Assembly: GCA_963650385.1 (NCBI GenBank)
Contig: CAVJLL010000001.1
Location: forward strand, 62,001 to 126,000
From: CAG-791 sp963650385
Lineage (GTDB): Bacteria > Bacillota > Clostridia > Lachnospirales > Lachnospiraceae
DNA: 64,000 bases
Reading direction: 5' to 3'
Shown here: one piece after another, positions 17,383 to 27,053 of the stretch
Position numbering within the stretch: position 1 is the stretch's first letter
Layout: each line of letters opens with the position of its first letter
The notes under the pieces: generated by a model
The model's input: only the letters and a program-made list of their open reading frames with translations
The model's database searches: none
Told to the model about the DNA's origin: nothing
Translations under genes and position numbers: made by a program

Positions 17383-18330
17383 TCATAAGCTCCACGAATC
17401 CGGGAGCCCCTTCCGCATGAATTCCGCTGCCTCCTCGGGCGTTTTGTATTCGTCCATGTCGACCCAGACCACGTTTCTTTCGCGTTTAAACCACGTGAGC
17501 TGGCGCTTGGCAAAGTGCCTTGTCTGGAGCTTGATCTGTGAGACGGCATCTTCCAGAGAGCATTCTCCCTCCAGGTGCTGCAGAAGCTGCTTGTAGCCAA
17601 GGCCCTGCATGGAGACATCCTTTGAGGAAAAGCCCGCCTCCTCAAGGCGCCGGACCTCCTCCAGAAGTCCCTTCTCCATCATGGCATCCACCCGCGCATC
17701 GATTCTGCGGTACAGCCGCTCGCGGTTCATCGTGAGCACATAGTACACCGCATCAAAGACCGGTTCCCGAAGCCGCTGCCTTGCATTGTGCTCCGAGATC
17801 GGCCCGCCGGTTTCCCGGGCATATTCCAGGGCCCGTATGACGCGCTTCACATTGTTGGGATGGATGGCCGCCGCCGAGGCAGGGTCCTTCTCCGCAAGCA
17901 GCCCATGAAGTGCCTCGGGTCCCTTTTCCTCTGCCAGCTTCCGGAGCTCCTCCCGGTAGGAGGTATCCTCCTTTGTTTCTGTAAAATCAATGCCGTACAA
18001 AAGCGACTGAATGTAAAATCCGGTGCCGCCGACCACCATGGGAAGGCGCCCTTCTGCGGTGATCTCCTCTGCTGCCCGCTGCGCCATATTCTGAAAACGG
18101 ACGACATTCCACTCCTCATCCGGATTCACAATGTCGATCAGATAATGCGGGATACCCTGCATTTCCTCCGCGGTGACTTTCGCCGAGCCGATGTCCATGC
18201 CGCGGTACACCTGCATGGAATCGGCCGATATGATGCTGCCGCTGCAGCGCTTTGCCAGTGCTACGGCAGCGGCACTTTTTCCGCTGGCGGTAGGACCGGC
18301 AATAATGATGAGCTTCTCCATACTATACAA
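17383..18330 (-). CDS. miaA: tRNA dimethylallyltransferase
   Basis: A 315-residue enzyme that transfers a dimethylallyl group to A37 of tRNAs reading U-starting codons. The P-loop GPTASGKSAAA, the DSMQVYRGMDIGSAK motif and HYLIDIVNPDE are intact. It overlaps the mutL stop by eight bases. MiaB, which acts on the same base after MiaA, is encoded in the same cluster, so both steps of ms2i6A synthesis are present. Confidence 0.95.
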   Translation of the reverse strand: MYSMEKLIIIAGPTASGKSAAAVALAKRCSGSIISADSMQVYRGMDIGSAKVTAEEMQGIPHYLIDIVNPDEEWNVVRFQNMAQRAAEEITAEGRLPMVVGGTGFYIQSLLYGIDFTETKEDTSYREELRKLAEEKGPEALHGLLAEKDPASAAAIHPNNVKRVIRALEYARETGGPISEHNARQRLREPVFDAVYYVLTMNRERLYRRIDARVDAMMEKGLLEEVRRLEEAGFSSKDVSMQGLGYKQLLQHLEGECSLEDAVSQIKLQTRHFAKRQLTWFKRERNVVWVDMDEYKTPEEAAEFMRKGLPDSWSL

Positions 18331-20620
18331 TTCTCTTAAATTTCCGTTCGATTTCCTGTCTGGACAGGACTATCATCGTAGGCCGCCCATGGGGGCAGTG
18401 ATACGGATTTTCCAGGGACAAAAGCTCGTCGATGAGCGCCTTTGCCTCCTCATAGGACTGGTGCATGTTGCCCTTGACGGCCGCCTTGCAGGACATGGAT
18501 GCAATTTTATACAAAATAGCGGCAGGCGTGCCGCTCATGCGGGAATCCAGGATTTCATCAAGGATTTCCAAAAGCAGCGCATCCGGCTCATTGGCATACA
18601 GCTCCATCGGCACGCCGCGCAGCGCGTAGGAATTCTGTCCGAAGGGCTCGATGTCATAGCCCATGCGGCGAAAATACTCCTGGTACTGCAGGTAGGCGCC
18701 CTCTTCCTTGCCGGTCAGGTTGAGAATGATCGGCGGGGCGAGCATCTGGGACGGTGCCGGCTCTGCCTGCTCCTTTGCCAGCCGCCGCATCAGGCGCTCG
18801 AAATTCACCTTCTCATGGGCGGCGTGCTGATCGATCATCAGCATCTTGTCCTTGAAGGAGAGAATCCAGTAGGTATCAAAAATCTGTCCGACGATCGTAT
18901 ACTCCGGCAGATTGCTGCTCTGCAGGATGTGGTAGCTGCGGTTGCCGTAGAGATCCTCGGCGTAATCCTCCTGCACGCTTTTGCGGAACATCGCCTCCAG
19001 ATCCCCGGCAAGAACCGCCTTTTCCTTTTCCTCCTGCAGTGCCTTCGCCTTCTTGGGATCCGGAAGGGACGCCTCCTCGATGAAGGAGAGCTGTTCTGTC
19101 TTTACACCGGAAGCGGTTTTGTCAATGAAGGTGAAGTCATCCTCCTTGTATACCACAGGAGACTCGTGCACGGCAGGTGCGGCAGGTGCAGGCGACTCTT
19201 CCGCTGCTGTCTCTGTCGTCGTTGAAGCACCTGACGGTGCGGAAGTCTGTGCAGCAGAGGCAAGAAGATCCTCTGCAGCGGCAGGTGCGGCACCATTCGG
19301 TGAAGAACTGTCAGGTGCTGGAGTCTCTGCCGCAGAAACCTTCTGCACGGCAGATGCGGCAGCCGGTGAAGCAGTGGCTGCCGCAGGAACCTCCTGCGCG
19401 ACAGGTGCGGCAGCCGGTGCAGCGGCGGCTGCAGGGATCTTCGCAGCGGCAGGTGCGCGCTCAAAAGGTTCTGCATGCCCCTCGGCCTTATTGGCGGCCG
19501 CACGCTCTTTCTCCTCCTCGGCGCGAAGTCGATTCTCCTCTGCCTGCGTGTTCATCGTGGCGCGCGGGATCAGCTCCACATGGTGCAGCGTCTCATGCAC
19601 GGACTCATTCAGAAAATCAAAAATCCTCTTGGGATCGGAAAAGCGCACTTCCATTTTCGAGGGGTGCACATTGACGTCAATGTCCTCCGCTGCCGTCTTC
19701 AGGTAAAGGATGGCAAACGGAAAGCGGTGCTGCATCAGGTCGGTCCGGTAGCCCTCCTCCAGGCCCTTGGAAAGGACATCGCTTTTTAAAATTCTCCCGT
19801 TGACAAAGAAGATCTCGTGATTCCGGCTCGAGCGGGAAAATTCCGGGCGTCCCAGAAAGCCGTTGACGCAAAGGCGCTCTTCCCCGTCCTCCCCGGAGGA
19901 TTTGGCAATCGGAATGACCGAGCTCGACATCTCCCGTCCGTAGATGCGGTAGATCAGCTCCTTGATGTTGCCGTTTCCCGTGGTGTGAAGCTTCTCCTGT
20001 CCGTTTACGCGGTAATGAAAGGAAATCTCCGGGTGGGAAAGGCAAAGGTGCTCCAGAAGCTCTGTGACGGCGCCGGCCTCGGTCTGCGGTGTTTTTAAGA
20101 ATTTCCGGCGCACCGGCACATTGTAAAACAGATCGCGCACCATGATGCTGGTGCCGTCCGGCGCACCGACCTCCGTGACATCCAAGGGCGTCGCATCCGC
20201 ATCCCTTGAAGGATCATTGGACTGGTACCGCCCCGCGGCATCGTTGACAGCACGGATGCCGACGATACTGTCCCGTGTTTTGGTGATCATCTCCACGCGG
20301 GACACGGCTGCAATGGACGAAAGCGCCTCTCCGCGAAAGCCCAGGCTGTGAAGATTTCCAAGATCATCGGCCTCGCGGATCTTGCTGGTGGCATGCCTGC
20401 GGAAGGCCTTTGCAATCTGGGACGGCTCAATGCCGGAGCCGTTGTCGGTTACACGGATCAGATCAATGCCGCCGCCCTTGATCTCCACCGTAACTGCCGT
20501 GGCTCCCGCGTCAATCGCATTCTCAACCAGCTCCTTGACGACATTGACCGGCCGCTCCACCACCTCGCCGGCGGCAATACGGTTGATCGTATCCGAGCTC
20601 AATACATGAATTTCTGCCAT
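18323..20620 (-). CDS. mutL: DNA mismatch repair protein MutL
   Basis: A 765-residue MutL with an N-terminal GHKL ATPase (ENAIDAGAT, DNGSGI, GFRGEALSS motifs within the first 110 residues) and a C-terminal domain with DQHAAHEKVNFE, the metal-binding motif of endonuclease-type MutL found in bacteria without MutH. Between them lies a low-complexity linker rich in Ala and Pro (about residues 370-500), longer than usual. It nicks the strand to be repaired after MutS recognises a mismatch. It starts ten bases after the mutS stop. Confidence 0.95.
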   Translation of the reverse strand: MAEIHVLSSDTINRIAAGEVVERPVNVVKELVENAIDAGATAVTVEIKGGGIDLIRVTDNGSGIEPSQIAKAFRRHATSKIREADDLGNLHSLGFRGEALSSIAAVSRVEMITKTRDSIVGIRAVNDAAGRYQSNDPSRDADATPLDVTEVGAPDGTSIMVRDLFYNVPVRRKFLKTPQTEAGAVTELLEHLCLSHPEISFHYRVNGQEKLHTTGNGNIKELIYRIYGREMSSSVIPIAKSSGEDGEERLCVNGFLGRPEFSRSSRNHEIFFVNGRILKSDVLSKGLEEGYRTDLMQHRFPFAILYLKTAAEDIDVNVHPSKMEVRFSDPKRIFDFLNESVHETLHHVELIPRATMNTQAEENRLRAEEEKERAAANKAEGHAEPFERAPAAAKIPAAAAAPAAAPVAQEVPAAATASPAAASAVQKVSAAETPAPDSSSPNGAAPAAAEDLLASAAQTSAPSGASTTTETAAEESPAPAAPAVHESPVVYKEDDFTFIDKTASGVKTEQLSFIEEASLPDPKKAKALQEEKEKAVLAGDLEAMFRKSVQEDYAEDLYGNRSYHILQSSNLPEYTIVGQIFDTYWILSFKDKMLMIDQHAAHEKVNFERLMRRLAKEQAEPAPSQMLAPPIILNLTGKEEGAYLQYQEYFRRMGYDIEPFGQNSYALRGVPMELYANEPDALLLEILDEILDSRMSGTPAAILYKIASMSCKAAVKGNMHQSYEEAKALIDELLSLENPYHCPHGRPTMIVLSRQEIERKFKRIV

Positions 20621-20630
20621 AGTCTATCCT

Positions 20631-23312
20631 TTATGTCTGCGCACTCCAGCGGTTTTTGAGCTCCGACTGCAGCCGGTACAGCGTGTTCAGTGCATCCATC
20701 GGCGTCATGTTGGTGACATCCAGTTCCTGCAGCTCCTTTAAGACATCGTTCTCCTGCACGGTTTCGAACAGACTCATCTGGTTCAGATCCACATCGTCGT
20801 AGTGCGGAACCTTTGAGGTCTTGCTGCTCTCGCCCGCCTTTACCTCGATGGACTGGATCTTCTCCGTGATGTCATTGTCGGAGAGCTGGCGCGCGATTTC
20901 CTTGGCACGCTCAATGACCATGTCCGGAATGCCCGCAAGACGCGCCACCTGTATGCCGTAGGAGCGGTCGGCACCGCCCCGTATGATTTTGCGCAGGAAT
21001 ACGATGTCGTCGCCCTTTTCACGCACCGCCACGCAGTAATTGTTGACGTTCGAGATCTTGCCCTCGAGCTCTGTCAGCTCGTGATAATGGGTGGCAAACA
21101 GTGTTTTGGCTCCCAGAATCTTGCGGTTTGCAATGTATTCGATCACCGCCCACGCAATGGCAAGCCCGTCAAAGGTGGACGTTCCGCGGCCGATCTCATC
21201 CAGGATCAGGAGCGACTTCGGCGTTGCATTGCGGAGAATGTTCGCCACCTCGTTCATCTCCACCATGAAGGTGGACTGGCCGCTTCCCAGATCATCCGAG
21301 GCACCCACGCGTGTAAAAATACGATCCACCACGCACAGATCCGCGGAGGCAGCGGGCACGAAGGAGCCGATCTGGCACATCAGACAGATCAGCGCCACCT
21401 GCCGCATATAGGTGGATTTACCGGCCATGTTGGGGCCGGTGATCACGGCGATGCTGTCCTTTTTGCTGTCCAGCACCGTATCGTTGGAGATGAAATCGCC
21501 GGACATCATCCGCTCGACGACGGGGTGCCTTCCCTCCTTGATGCGGATGAGGCCCTTGTCGTTGATATGCGGACGAACATAGCGGCCGCGCTCCGCCGTC
21601 AGTGAAAGCGAGGCGTAGACATCCAGATAGGCAATCGCCTTGGCCGCCTTCTGGATTTCGACAACGCGCCCGGCAATTTCCCTGCGGAGCTTGTCAAATT
21701 CCTCGTATTCGAGGTCATTGAGCTTGTCCTCTGCGCCCAGGATCCTCGCCTCCAGCTCCTTGAGCTCCGGCGTTGTATAGCGCTCGCTGCCGACCAGCGT
21801 CTGCTTGCGCTCAAAGTTCTCCGGCACAAGATCCTTAAAGGAATTGGTGACCTCAAAGAAATAGCCGAATACATTGTTGTATTTGATCTTGAGGCCGCGG
21901 ATCCCGGTCTGCTCGCGCACGGTCTCCTCCATCTTCGCAAGAAGATCCTTGCTGCCGGTTTTGGCTTCGCGGAAGGCATCGATTTCCGGAAGGTAGCCAT
22001 CCTTGATGATGCCGCCCTCCTTCATTGCCAGCGGCGGATCGTCCGAAATGGCGGCGGTCAGCTTGTCCACCAGCGCGTCAAAATCGCCCAGGTCCTCGCG
22101 GATGCGGGCAAATTCCTCGCCCTCGAGTCCCGAGAGCACCTGGCGGATGGGACGCACCATGCGCAGCGACTCCCGGAAGGCCACGAGATCTCTTGGATTC
22201 GCGCTTCCGTAGCTGATCTTCGTCAAAAGGCGTTCCAGATCATACACCGGCGCCAGGTATTCCCGCAGCTCGTCCCGGTCCACACTCTGAAGGCAGAGCA
22301 CCTCCACGGCATCCAGCCGCTTTTCAATCTCCGCAGCATCGATGAGCGGCTGCTCGAGAAACTGGTGCAGAAGACGCGCGCCCATGGCGGTTTTGGTCTT
22401 GTCGAGGACCCAGAGAAGGGAGCCGTGCACCTTCTTTTCCCGGAGCGTTTCCGTCAGCTCCAGGTTCCGCCGCGTGGACGTATCCAGCAGCATATACTTG
22501 CCGGAGAGGTACGCTTCGATCCTCGTAATGTTGGACAGATCGTTCATCTGTGTATCGTACAGATACCGGAGCAGCGCACCGCACGCAAGCGTGCCTGCCT
22601 TCAGATCATCGATGCCCAGCGCCAGAAGGCTCGAAACACGAAAATGCCGCAGCAGAATCTCGCGGCAGTCGTTCTCGTTAAAATAATGCGGATCCAGCGT
22701 GTTGATGGTGATCGACAGGCGGTTCCGCAGATCCTCGGCATCGATGCCGCTCATCATGAACGCCTCGTTGCAGACGATCTCCGAGGGCATGTACTTCTGG
22801 ATCTCATCCAGAATCTTCTGCGTACCGCTCACCTGCGTTGCCAGAAAATCTCCGGTGGAGACGTCACTGACGGAAATGCCGGCCAGCGCACTTGCCGCGT
22901 CGTAGAAAATGGCAAGGATATAGTTATTTTTGTGCTCATCGAGCGTCTCAGGAGAGACGTTCGTGCCCGGCGTTACGATGCGCGTAACCTCCCGCTTTAC
23001 AAGGCCCTTGGCGAGCTTGGGATCCTCCACCTGCTCGCAGATGGCGACGCGGTACCCCTTTTCAATGAGCTTTGCGATGTAGATGTCGACCGCGTGAAAC
23101 GGAATGCCGCACATCGGCGCGCGCTCAGAAAGGCCGCAGGATTTGCCGGTAAGGGTCAGCTCCAGCTCTTTTGACGCGGTCAGTGCGTCATCAAAGAACA
23201 TTTCGTAAAAATCGCCCAGCCGGTAAAACAGGAGGCACTCCGGGTACTGCTCCTTGGTGCGCAGGTACTCCTGCATCATCGGTGATACATCTTCAATGTT
23301 GGGAAAGGACAT
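20631..23312 (-). CDS. mutS: DNA mismatch recognition ATPase MutS
   Basis: An 893-residue MutS. The N-terminal mismatch-binding domain has the FYRLGDFYEMFFDDA (F-x-E) motif, and the C-terminal ABC-type ATPase has GPNMAGKSTYMRQ and LLILDEIGRGTSTFDG. I start it at ATG 23310-23312, preceded by GAGGAGG; upstream in-frame codons lie inside miaB. It follows miaB by ten bases and precedes mutL by ten, forming a miaB-mutS-mutL-miaA operon. Confidence 0.96.
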   Translation of the reverse strand: MSFPNIEDVSPMMQEYLRTKEQYPECLLFYRLGDFYEMFFDDALTASKELELTLTGKSCGLSERAPMCGIPFHAVDIYIAKLIEKGYRVAICEQVEDPKLAKGLVKREVTRIVTPGTNVSPETLDEHKNNYILAIFYDAASALAGISVSDVSTGDFLATQVSGTQKILDEIQKYMPSEIVCNEAFMMSGIDAEDLRNRLSITINTLDPHYFNENDCREILLRHFRVSSLLALGIDDLKAGTLACGALLRYLYDTQMNDLSNITRIEAYLSGKYMLLDTSTRRNLELTETLREKKVHGSLLWVLDKTKTAMGARLLHQFLEQPLIDAAEIEKRLDAVEVLCLQSVDRDELREYLAPVYDLERLLTKISYGSANPRDLVAFRESLRMVRPIRQVLSGLEGEEFARIREDLGDFDALVDKLTAAISDDPPLAMKEGGIIKDGYLPEIDAFREAKTGSKDLLAKMEETVREQTGIRGLKIKYNNVFGYFFEVTNSFKDLVPENFERKQTLVGSERYTTPELKELEARILGAEDKLNDLEYEEFDKLRREIAGRVVEIQKAAKAIAYLDVYASLSLTAERGRYVRPHINDKGLIRIKEGRHPVVERMMSGDFISNDTVLDSKKDSIAVITGPNMAGKSTYMRQVALICLMCQIGSFVPAASADLCVVDRIFTRVGASDDLGSGQSTFMVEMNEVANILRNATPKSLLILDEIGRGTSTFDGLAIAWAVIEYIANRKILGAKTLFATHYHELTELEGKISNVNNYCVAVREKGDDIVFLRKIIRGGADRSYGIQVARLAGIPDMVIERAKEIARQLSDNDITEKIQSIEVKAGESSKTSKVPHYDDVDLNQMSLFETVQENDVLKELQELDVTNMTPMDALNTLYRLQSELKNRWSAQT

Positions 23313-23322
23313 AGATACCTCC

Positions 23323-24843
23323 TCAGCACCCCTCCGGGTTCTCGCGAAGCGCCGTGCCGAAATAGTAAAAGCCTCTGCACTCGTCCAGATGCACATCGTA
23401 AAAATGTCCGATCATGGAGGCATCGCCCTTGACGTGCACGATGACGTTGTTGGAAAGCCGGCAGGTGATGTACGAGGGATCCTGGCTTCCGACCTCCTCG
23501 GCAAGTGCGGTCATGGTGCGTCCTGCAAGGCCCGCAGCGCGCTTCCTTGCATTCTCCTGGACCGCGGCCAGAATGCGGTCAAAGTTCTGCTGCACTTCTT
23601 CCCGAGGCACCTGCGGCATGGAGGCAGCAGGCGTTCCCTTCCGCGGCGAATAGATGAAGGTGTATGCGTTGTCGAACTGAACCCTCTCAATGACGTCGAT
23701 GGTGTCATCGGCATCCGCGGCCGTCTCGCCCGGGAAGCCGGCGATGATGTCGGTGGTGATGGCGGCATCCGGCACGATCTCGCGGATCATTGCCGCCCGC
23801 TCCAGGAACTCCTCCCTTGTATAGCGGCGGTTCATGCGCCGCAGAATCTCATTGGAGCCGGACTGCAGCGGAAAATGAATGTGCCTTGCAATGTTCGGAT
23901 GATCCCGGATGACCTCCAGAACATCCCGTCCCATGTCCTTGGGGTGCGGCGTCATAAAACGGACGCGCTTAATCCCCTTCACCTCGGCCACTGCGGCAAG
24001 GAGCTCTGCAAAAGAGCACTTCGTCTCCAGATCTCTTCCATAGGAATTGACGTTCTGCCCCAGCAGCATCACCTCCACAACGCCGTCTGCCGCAAGCTTT
24101 TCGCATTCCCGCAGAATATCCCCGGGCTCTCTGCTCCGCTCGTGTCCGCGCACATAGGGGACAATGCAGTACGTGCAGTAATTGTCGCACCCGAACATGA
24201 TGTTGATGCCGGACTTGTAGGCGTATTTGCGCTGAACCGGAAGGTCCTCAACGATTTCATCCGTTGCCTCCCAAAGGCTCGTGACCTTGTGCCCCTTTGC
24301 GTCAAAGGCGCCGTTCTTTGTTTCGTAGACCTCGCACAGATACTGCGGGAAGCAGAACAGGTTGTGGGTGCCGAAAATCAGGTCCACATACGGGTAGCTC
24401 TTTTTGATCCGGTCCACGGCGCTTTGCTCCTGCGTCATGCAGCCGCAGACGGCAATCTTCATCAGCGGATTGTGCTTTTTATAATGTGCCGCTCTCCCGA
24501 GGCGTCCGAAGAAATGCTGATCCGCGTTGTCACGTACGGTGCATGTGTTGTAAATGACAAAATCCGCGGATTCCTCATCGATTTCCTCGTAGCCGGAGGA
24601 AATCAGGATTCCGGAAAGCTTTTCGGCATCCCTGGCGTTCATCTGGCAGCCGAAATTGTGCACGTGAAAGGTCGGCTTCCTTCCCAGAATCCCTGCCAGC
24701 TGTGCCGTGTACATTCTAGACCGGGCAAGATACTCCTCCTGCCGCACAAGCTCCTCCCGGGAGGCCTCTTCTCTCTCCGCGGCCGGACGCTTTTTCGGCA
24801 TGGGCACGCGCGGTGTATTCGTAGATGTTGTGTTGTCGTTCAT
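23323..24843 (-). CDS. miaB: tRNA-2-methylthio-N6-dimethylallyladenosine synthase
   Basis: A 506-residue radical SAM methylthiotransferase that adds the 2-methylthio group to i6A37 of tRNA. The N-terminal UPF0004 domain carries cluster-binding Cys (FGCQMN, CTVRDNA, CGCMTQ), the radical SAM domain has CDNYCTYCIVP, and a C-terminal TRAM domain follows. An N-terminal extension of about 60 residues with Pro, Arg and Glu is longer than in model proteins. It heads the mismatch-repair and tRNA-modification operon. Confidence 0.95.
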   Translation of the reverse strand: MNDNTTSTNTPRVPMPKKRPAAEREEASREELVRQEEYLARSRMYTAQLAGILGRKPTFHVHNFGCQMNARDAEKLSGILISSGYEEIDEESADFVIYNTCTVRDNADQHFFGRLGRAAHYKKHNPLMKIAVCGCMTQEQSAVDRIKKSYPYVDLIFGTHNLFCFPQYLCEVYETKNGAFDAKGHKVTSLWEATDEIVEDLPVQRKYAYKSGINIMFGCDNYCTYCIVPYVRGHERSREPGDILRECEKLAADGVVEVMLLGQNVNSYGRDLETKCSFAELLAAVAEVKGIKRVRFMTPHPKDMGRDVLEVIRDHPNIARHIHFPLQSGSNEILRRMNRRYTREEFLERAAMIREIVPDAAITTDIIAGFPGETAADADDTIDVIERVQFDNAYTFIYSPRKGTPAASMPQVPREEVQQNFDRILAAVQENARKRAAGLAGRTMTALAEEVGSQDPSYITCRLSNNVIVHVKGDASMIGHFYDVHLDECRGFYYFGTALRENPEGC

Positions 24844-24892
24844 GCTGCCTCTTTCGTTTCAAGATATTTGGTATCTGTTCAGTGACAGATAG

Positions 24893-26146
24893 TTACTCCT
24901 CATCCAGCGCATAGGCTGCATAGGCATTGAGAATTCGCAGAAGCGTCTCCGCACCGAGCACCATTTCCTTCGCAAGAACGTATTCATCCTTGCTGTGATA
25001 CCGGTAGGCTCCGGTGAAAAGGTTGGGGCAGGGAATTCCCATGAAGCTCATTCTGGCGCCGTCTGTGCCGCCGCGGATGGGCTGCACGCAGGGCGTGACA
25101 CCGATGGCCTCCATGGCCTTTACGGCATTCTCCACCAGGTGCATATGCGGCTTTATTTTCTCTGCCATGTTGTAATAGGAGTCCTGGACCGTGCAGGTAA
25201 CTTTTGCTGCAGGATAACGCTCCTGCACCGTTTCCGCCGCTTTCTTCATGACGAGCTTACGCTCTTCAAAGCGGCTCCTGTCATGGTCGCGGATGATGTA
25301 TTCCATACGGGCCTTGTCGGCGGTGCCGGAAAGCGCCTCCAGATGATAAAAGCCCTCGTACCCTTCCGTGGTCTCCGGACGCTCGTTTTCCGGAAGGAGT
25401 CCCTGCAGCTCCACAGAAAGGAGCAGTGCGTTGATCATTGCACCCTTGGCGCTTCCCGGATGCGCGGAGACGCCCTGGATGTCGATCACGGCAGAGGCCG
25501 CATTGAAGTTCTCGTACTCGAGCTCGCCGGCTCCGCCGCCGTCCACCGTATAGGCATAGTCCACGGCAAAATGGTCCGGATCCATGTGAAGCGTTCCGTT
25601 TCCTACCTCTTCATCCGGCGTAAACATGATGCGGACGGTGCCGTGCGCAATCTCCGGATGCTGCAGGAGGAACTGCGCCGTCTCCATGATCTGCGTGACA
25701 CCGGCCTTGTCATCCCCGCCGAGCACCGTTGTGCCGTCCGAGGTAATAATGGCATTTCCCTGCTCATCATAGTGCACATGCGGATGAATAAACGGATGGC
25801 TGCTGGCGTCAACGGCATCGGAGGTGTCCATGTGCGCCGCAAGTCCGATGACGGGCGCAAGGTTCTCGCGCCGCTTTAAGGCTGCGTCCTTCCGCGCATC
25901 CAGAAGCTCCTGCGGGGCCTTCGGAATGGAGGCCGGAATCGTCGCATAGACGTAGCACTTCTCCTCGTCCAGATAAACCTCCGAAGCGCCCATCTCCTGC
26001 AGCTCCTTATACAGGAGTCTAGCCAGGTCGAACTGGCAGGGCGTAGAGGGCGTATCCGGAACGCCTTCTTTGGACTGTGTATAAATGCCGGCATAGCGGA
26101 CGAACCGCTCTGTCATGTGCTTCTGATCGAAATGCATCACTGCCAT
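24893..26146 (-). CDS. pepT: Peptidase T (tripeptide aminopeptidase)
   Basis: A 417-residue M20B metallopeptidase that cleaves the N-terminal residue from tripeptides in the cytoplasm. Zinc and catalytic motifs AHMDTSD, GGDDKAGV, DEEVGNGT and RGGTDGA are present. I start it at ATG 26144-26146 with AGAAGGAG upstream, giving a length close to known PepT. It lies 28 bases after the nuclease-like hypothetical gene and 49 bases before miaB. Confidence 0.93.
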   Translation of the reverse strand: MAVMHFDQKHMTERFVRYAGIYTQSKEGVPDTPSTPCQFDLARLLYKELQEMGASEVYLDEEKCYVYATIPASIPKAPQELLDARKDAALKRRENLAPVIGLAAHMDTSDAVDASSHPFIHPHVHYDEQGNAIITSDGTTVLGGDDKAGVTQIMETAQFLLQHPEIAHGTVRIMFTPDEEVGNGTLHMDPDHFAVDYAYTVDGGGAGELEYENFNAASAVIDIQGVSAHPGSAKGAMINALLLSVELQGLLPENERPETTEGYEGFYHLEALSGTADKARMEYIIRDHDRSRFEERKLVMKKAAETVQERYPAAKVTCTVQDSYYNMAEKIKPHMHLVENAVKAMEAIGVTPCVQPIRGGTDGARMSFMGIPCPNLFTGAYRYHSKDEYVLAKEMVLGAETLLRILNAYAAYALDEE

Positions 26147-26174
26147 GATCGATAATCTCCTTCTGTATCGTCTG

Positions 26175-27053
26175 TCACACTGTCTTGCGGCGCTTCCCCC
26201 GGCAGAAGTCCCGCCCGGTCTCATTCGGAATCCGTATGCGGTACTGATAGGCACGGCTTTTCGTCACGCCTACCCGTTCGGTTACGCCGAGCGTTGTCAG
26301 AACGCGCAGGACGCTCGAGTACTGCAGCGCTTTCCGGTGAATACCGACAACCTGCTCAAAATCCTTTGTCGTAAACGGGTCCGGAAGAGCCTCTGCAAGC
26401 TCCCCCTGCGGCAGAAAAACCGCATAATCCTCCGGCCGTTCCAGAATCAGATCCTCATAAATTCCGGACGGAATGCGGTCAAACCGGTGAGAGCCGCGTT
26501 TGCCGCCTGTGCCCCAGCCGTCCTGCATGCGGTACTCCTTCAGATCGAGGAGAACGGGCTCAATGACCAGATTGGGCCGGTTCAGGAAGGTCTCTATTCT
26601 GGCCAGCTCGCGGAAGACCTCGTAAAAGCTGCCGATAAAGTGCGAGGGATTTTCTGCGCAGACCTCTCCCGTAGATGGATCAATCCAGCAGACAGTCTTC
26701 CGGTGCGGAATGGGGTGCACGATGGTGACCCGGTAATCCTCCAGAAAGGCGGTCAGCTTTTCCCGCATGGCACCGAAATTCGCCGTCTGAATTTCCGTAA
26801 TGGTGCGGGCCTTTGGATCACAGATATCCGCAATATAATTTCCGACCGGGACCTCCTGGTGCGAGGGGTCCGGATCCTTGTAGTTTTTCAGGATCGCATG
26901 CGTGGACTTTTCCATCTGCATGCCGATTCCGATGCGCTCCCGGTTCAGATCGGTCAGAACCGCCGTGATGGCTGTCTCCATTGCGGCGGTATTTCCTGCG
27001 CGTCTTTCTCCGGAAGGCTGCGGCGCACTCCCGGCCTTCTTCCCCTTAGGCAT
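26175..27053 (-). CDS. Conserved hypothetical protein with a PD-(D/E)XK-like signature
   Basis: A 292-residue soluble protein that I cannot assign to a characterised family. Around residues 60-90 the pattern VPVGNYIAD followed by ITEIQT resembles the D...ExQ/K core of PD-(D/E)XK nucleases, where some families (for example CoiA-like) use E-I-Q. The C-terminal third looks like a winged-helix or other basic region and ends in a Lys/Arg-rich tail. The start ATG shares one base with the stop of the DUF5662 gene (TGATG), so the two are translationally coupled. Nuclease function is an inference. Confidence 0.65.
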   Translation of the reverse strand: MPKGKKAGSAPQPSGERRAGNTAAMETAITAVLTDLNRERIGIGMQMEKSTHAILKNYKDPDPSHQEVPVGNYIADICDPKARTITEIQTANFGAMREKLTAFLEDYRVTIVHPIPHRKTVCWIDPSTGEVCAENPSHFIGSFYEVFRELARIETFLNRPNLVIEPVLLDLKEYRMQDGWGTGGKRGSHRFDRIPSGIYEDLILERPEDYAVFLPQGELAEALPDPFTTKDFEQVVGIHRKALQYSSVLRVLTTLGVTERVGVTKSRAYQYRIRIPNETGRDFCRGKRRKTV

